Part shown: positions 6,182 through 8,342 of the stretch, piece by piece
Layout: every line of letters starts with the position of its first letter
Position numbering within the stretch: the stretch's first letter is position 1
Source of the DNA: Planctomycetaceae bacterium
GTDB taxonomy: Bacteria; Planctomycetota; Planctomycetia; Pirellulales; Lacipirellulaceae
Direction of reading: 5' to 3'
Assembly: GCA_002713555.1 (NCBI GenBank)
Contig: PATG01000139.1
Coordinates: forward strand, 1-8,342
DNA length: 8,342 nucleotides
Translations under genes and position numbers: made by a program
The notes under the pieces: generated by a model
What the model was told of the DNA's origin: nothing
What the model saw: the letters and a program-made list of their open reading frames with translations, nothing else
Databases searched by the model: none

Positions 6182-7690
6182 ATGAATACGATGCAGCAGT
6201 CTCGACGCGAATTCCTCACAACCTCTGCAGGTGGTCTGGGAGGAATGGCACTCACGGCGATGCTGGCGGGTGATGGGTTTGGTGGAGAGCCGACTCCCAG
6301 ACGCGTAGCCGGACAGGTTCTCAATCCCCTGGCAGCGCGCGAGGCTCATTTTGCGCCCAAAGCAAAGTCCTGCATTTTCTTCTTCATGGCGGGAGCACCG
6401 TCGCAGTTCGATCTCTTCGACTACAAGCCTGAGCTGAACAAGCTCCATGGCCAGAAAATGCCGGAGTCACTGACCGAGGGTGTGCGATTTGCCTTTCTCC
6501 AAAAGGATTCGGCCACGCTCATGGGGTCTCCACGGAAGTTTCGTCAGCATGGAGAGAGTGGCATGTGGTTCTCCGATGCCCTGCCGCACATCGCCACGTG
6601 TGCAGACGACATTTGCATGATCAAGTCGATGCATACCGATCAGTTCAATCACCACCCGGGACAGCTGTTCATGCAATGCGGGCAACCAAACTTCGGCCTG
6701 CCGTCGATGGGGTCATGGGTTTCGTATGGGCTGGGTACGGAGAATGAGAATATGCCCAGCTACGTGGTGTTGACCTCCGGTCGTGGCTCCAGTGGGGGTG
6801 CAACTCTCTGGGCAAATGGCTTCCTGTCGTCGGTACATGCAGGGGTCTTGCTGCGCAACGAGGGTCCTCCCATACTCAATCTGGAGAATCCGTCCGGGAT
6901 GCCGACGTCGCTCCAGCGCAAGACACTCGACGCCTTGGCTGAGTTGAACCAGCACCGTTACAGGCAGGTTCACGATCACGAGATTGACAGTCGCATTTCC
7001 AATTATGAGCTGGCCTTTCGCATGCAGGCAGCCGCTCCTGAGTTGACCGATCTATCGCGGGAGACTGCCGAAACGCTCAAGGCCTATGGCGTCGATCGAA
7101 AAGACTTCGAAGCTGGCAAGGATCGCAGCGGAAGCAACAATCAATTTAGCTCGTTTGGCACAAATTGTCTTATGGCACGCCGCCTGGTCGAACGTGGTGT
7201 TCGCTTCATCAACATTATTTTTGCCTCGTGGGATCATCATTCCGGACTTGATGAAGGAGTTCGATACAACGCGACGATGGCGGATCAGCCGATCGCCGCC
7301 TTAATCAATGACCTTAAGCAGCGAGGCCTGCTCGACGAAACGCTTGTGGTCTGGGCTAGTGAATTTGGGCGCACGCCATTGGGAGAAAACCGACCTGGCT
7401 ACGAAACGGTTACGGGGCGCGACCATCATCCCAATGCTTTTACGGTTTTTATGGCAGGTGGTGGCTGCAAAGCGGGTACCGTCCACGGAGAGACAGACGA
7501 AATCGGTTGGAATCCCCTGCGCGATCCAGTTCACGTCAACGATTTTCATGCAACATTACTACACCTGTTCGGCTTGGATCACCGGAAGCTTACCTATCGG
7601 CATCAAGGCGTCGATCACCGCCTGACCAATATAACCCGGGAGTCCCATGTGATCCCTGCGTTGTTAGCCGATCAAACGCACGCGGGGTAG
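6182..7690 (+). CDS. DUF1501 protein with twin-arginine signal (alkaline-phosphatase/sulfatase-like fold)
   Basis: The protein has 502 residues, a usual length for DUF1501 (PF07394). A twin-arginine signal is clear: SRREFL (7-12), then a Gly/Ala-rich hydrophobic stretch to about 30, so it is likely exported folded by Tat. Body motifs: CIFFFMAGAPSQFDLFDYKP (64-83), HTDQFNHHPGQ (151-161), WDHHSGL (350-356), VVWASEFGRTP (389-399), GRDHHPNAFTVFMAGGG (412-428), VHVNDFHATLLHLFGLDH (450-467) and the final YRHQGVDHRLT. The His/Asp-rich motifs match the metal-site style of the alkaline phosphatase/sulfatase superfamily, to which the family is usually linked; its substrate is unproven. The start at 6182 lies 7 bases after the PSD1 stop, with no strong Shine-Dalgarno, suggesting coupled translation. 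A second ATG at 6191 is in frame and would keep the twin arginines. Confidence 0.95.
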   Translation: MNTMQQSRREFLTTSAGGLGGMALTAMLAGDGFGGEPTPRRVAGQVLNPLAAREAHFAPKAKSCIFFFMAGAPSQFDLFDYKPELNKLHGQKMPESLTEGVRFAFLQKDSATLMGSPRKFRQHGESGMWFSDALPHIATCADDICMIKSMHTDQFNHHPGQLFMQCGQPNFGLPSMGSWVSYGLGTENENMPSYVVLTSGRGSSGGATLWANGFLSSVHAGVLLRNEGPPILNLENPSGMPTSLQRKTLDALAELNQHRYRQVHDHEIDSRISNYELAFRMQAAAPELTDLSRETAETLKAYGVDRKDFEAGKDRSGSNNQFSSFGTNCLMARRLVERGVRFINIIFASWDHHSGLDEGVRYNATMADQPIAALINDLKQRGLLDETLVVWASEFGRTPLGENRPGYETVTGRDHHPNAFTVFMAGGGCKAGTVHGETDEIGWNPLRDPVHVNDFHATLLHLFGLDHRKLTYRHQGVDHRLTNITRESHVIPALLADQTHAG

Positions 7691-7710
7691 CCGAATAAAA
7701 AAGGGTCGGG

Positions 7711-7738
7711 GGCTTTGGGTGATTGCTGACCCGGAGCC
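7711..7738. terminator. Hairpin after the DUF1501 gene
   Basis: GGCTTTGGGT (7711-7720) and ACCCGGAGCC (7729-7738) can form a ten-pair stem on the plus-strand RNA, with two central U-G pairs and an eight-base loop, 21 bases after the DUF1501 stop. No T-run follows on the plus strand. On the minus strand an alternative GGGTC/GACCC stem is followed directly by TTTTTT, but no minus-strand gene here needs it. The site may mark the operon end; an intrinsic terminator in the strict sense is not shown. Confidence 0.4.
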
Positions 7739-7748
7739 ATCCAGACTA

Positions 7749-7778
7749 GACTCTCAACTCTGGACTCTCAAATCTCAA
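7749..7778. repeat. Short TCTCAA direct repeats
   Basis: GACTCTCAA occurs at 7749-7757 and 7763-7771, 14 bases apart, and TCTCAA again at 7773-7778. The stretch is pyrimidine-rich and lies just ahead of the oxidoreductase start. Its function is unknown. Confidence 0.45.
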
Positions 7779-7799
7779 CCCCAGACCATCAATACTCTT

Positions 7800-8342
7800 A
7801 TGCCTAAACAAAAACGAATCCGCCTTGGGGTGCTTCGCTGCGACATTCATGCCTACTTCTTCGCTCCATTCATGGTTCGTGCCGATCCGGTCAAACTGCA
7901 AGAAAATTGCACGTATGTTCACGGACAACTTGCCGACAAATTTTCTGCTGACAAACTGGCTGCCAACAAGATTCCCGGGTTCAAGCTCACACATGTTTGG
8001 GATCCTGACGTCGGAGAAGCCGATAAATTCGCGGAAACGTTTACAGATGGGCCGATCGTATGCCGCCGTCCGGAACAGATGGTTGGCGAAATCGACGCAG
8101 CATTTGTAGCCAATTGCAGCTTCGACGGGTCTGACCACCTCGCCATTGTGCGGCCGCTTCTTAAAGCGGGCATCCCTACGTTCATCGATAAACCGATGGC
8201 GGATAGCTACAAGAATGCAAAGTCGATTGTAGACCTGGCCGTGAAGTACGACGCACCACTCTTTGCCGCGTCGATCTTGCATCATGCCGATGAGGTACAT
8301 AACTTTCGGCGTCGCCTGCGTGATTTTCACAGGGTACATAAT
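7800..8342 (+). CDS. Gfo/Idh/MocA-family oxidoreductase, N-terminal part (window edge)
   Basis: Translation from ATG at 7800 stays open to the window edge for 181 residues, about half of a typical 350-450-residue member. The N-terminus, IRLGVLRCDIHAYFFAPFM (7-25), is the first Rossmann strand and turn. THVWDPD (64-70), AAFVANCSFDGSDH (100-113) and GIPTFIDKPMADS (124-136) follow the usual order; Lys131 in DKP corresponds to the catalytic Lys of the family's EKP motif. The family performs NAD(P)-dependent oxidation or reduction of sugars, inositols and related alcohols in the cytoplasm. The usual GxGxxG turn is replaced by GVLRCD, so cofactor binding may differ in detail. No clear Shine-Dalgarno precedes the ATG. 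A 197-codon open frame on the opposite strand covers the same bases, but only the plus-strand protein shows family motifs. It follows the DUF1501 gene by 109 bases on the same strand; the hairpin between them makes a separate transcript more likely. Confidence 0.88.
   Translation, partial: MPKQKRIRLGVLRCDIHAYFFAPFMVRADPVKLQENCTYVHGQLADKFSADKLAANKIPGFKLTHVWDPDVGEADKFAETFTDGPIVCRRPEQMVGEIDAAFVANCSFDGSDHLAIVRPLLKAGIPTFIDKPMADSYKNAKSIVDLAVKYDAPLFAASILHHADEVHNFRRRLRDFHRVHN

Noticed and set aside
7746..8339. Minus-strand 197-codon open frame
   Set aside because: It mirrors the oxidoreductase gene; only the plus strand shows Gfo/Idh/MocA motifs such as GIPTFIDKP.

Overview
The window looks like a chromosomal piece from a planctomycete, most likely a Pirellulales-type organism. 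The main evidence is a tandem pair almost confined to that group: a PSCyt1/PSCyt2/PSD1 (DUF1549/DUF1553) c-type-cytochrome-like protein followed directly by a DUF1501 protein with a twin-arginine signal. The degenerate IS4-type transposase remnant, the signal-peptide-bearing sodium:solute symporter and the Gfo/Idh/MocA oxidoreductase fit the same assignment. This is family recognition by eye; no database search was run.

Layout from left to right. On the minus strand, a sodium:solute symporter (SSS) gene (start 2383, end 695) is followed 132 bases downstream by an HpcH/HpaI-type class II aldolase gene (start 562) that runs off the left edge. The two may form one transport/catabolism unit of unknown substrate. 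Upstream of the symporter lies about 350 bases without a gene. It holds several inverted repeats, including a perfect 14-base palindrome, and could be an operator region or a structured leader.

Next is a 1001-base decayed insertion sequence (2743-3743) with 16-base terminal inverted repeats (15/16 identical) and a 9-base target duplication (8/9 identical). Its minus-strand transposase gene lacks the N-terminal part and carries a frameshift, so the element cannot move on its own. It sits in the divergent promoter region between the symporter and the plus-strand PSD1 gene, ending 37 bases before the latter's start codon.

On the plus strand, PSD1 (3781-6174) and DUF1501 (6182-7690) are separated by 7 bases and almost certainly form an operon of exported proteins. 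After a 109-base spacer with a hairpin and short TCTCAA repeats, a Gfo/Idh/MocA-family oxidoreductase begins at 7800 and runs off the right edge.

Taken together, the region reads as planctomycete accessory metabolism: uptake and cleavage of a small carboxylated compound on one side, and an exported cytochrome-like/DUF1501 pair plus a sugar-type dehydrogenase on the other, with an old IS insertion between them. I see no CRISPR array, RNA gene or phage gene. I did not find a clearly new multi-gene system; the most notable points are the IS scar in the promoter region and the structured region ahead of the symporter.
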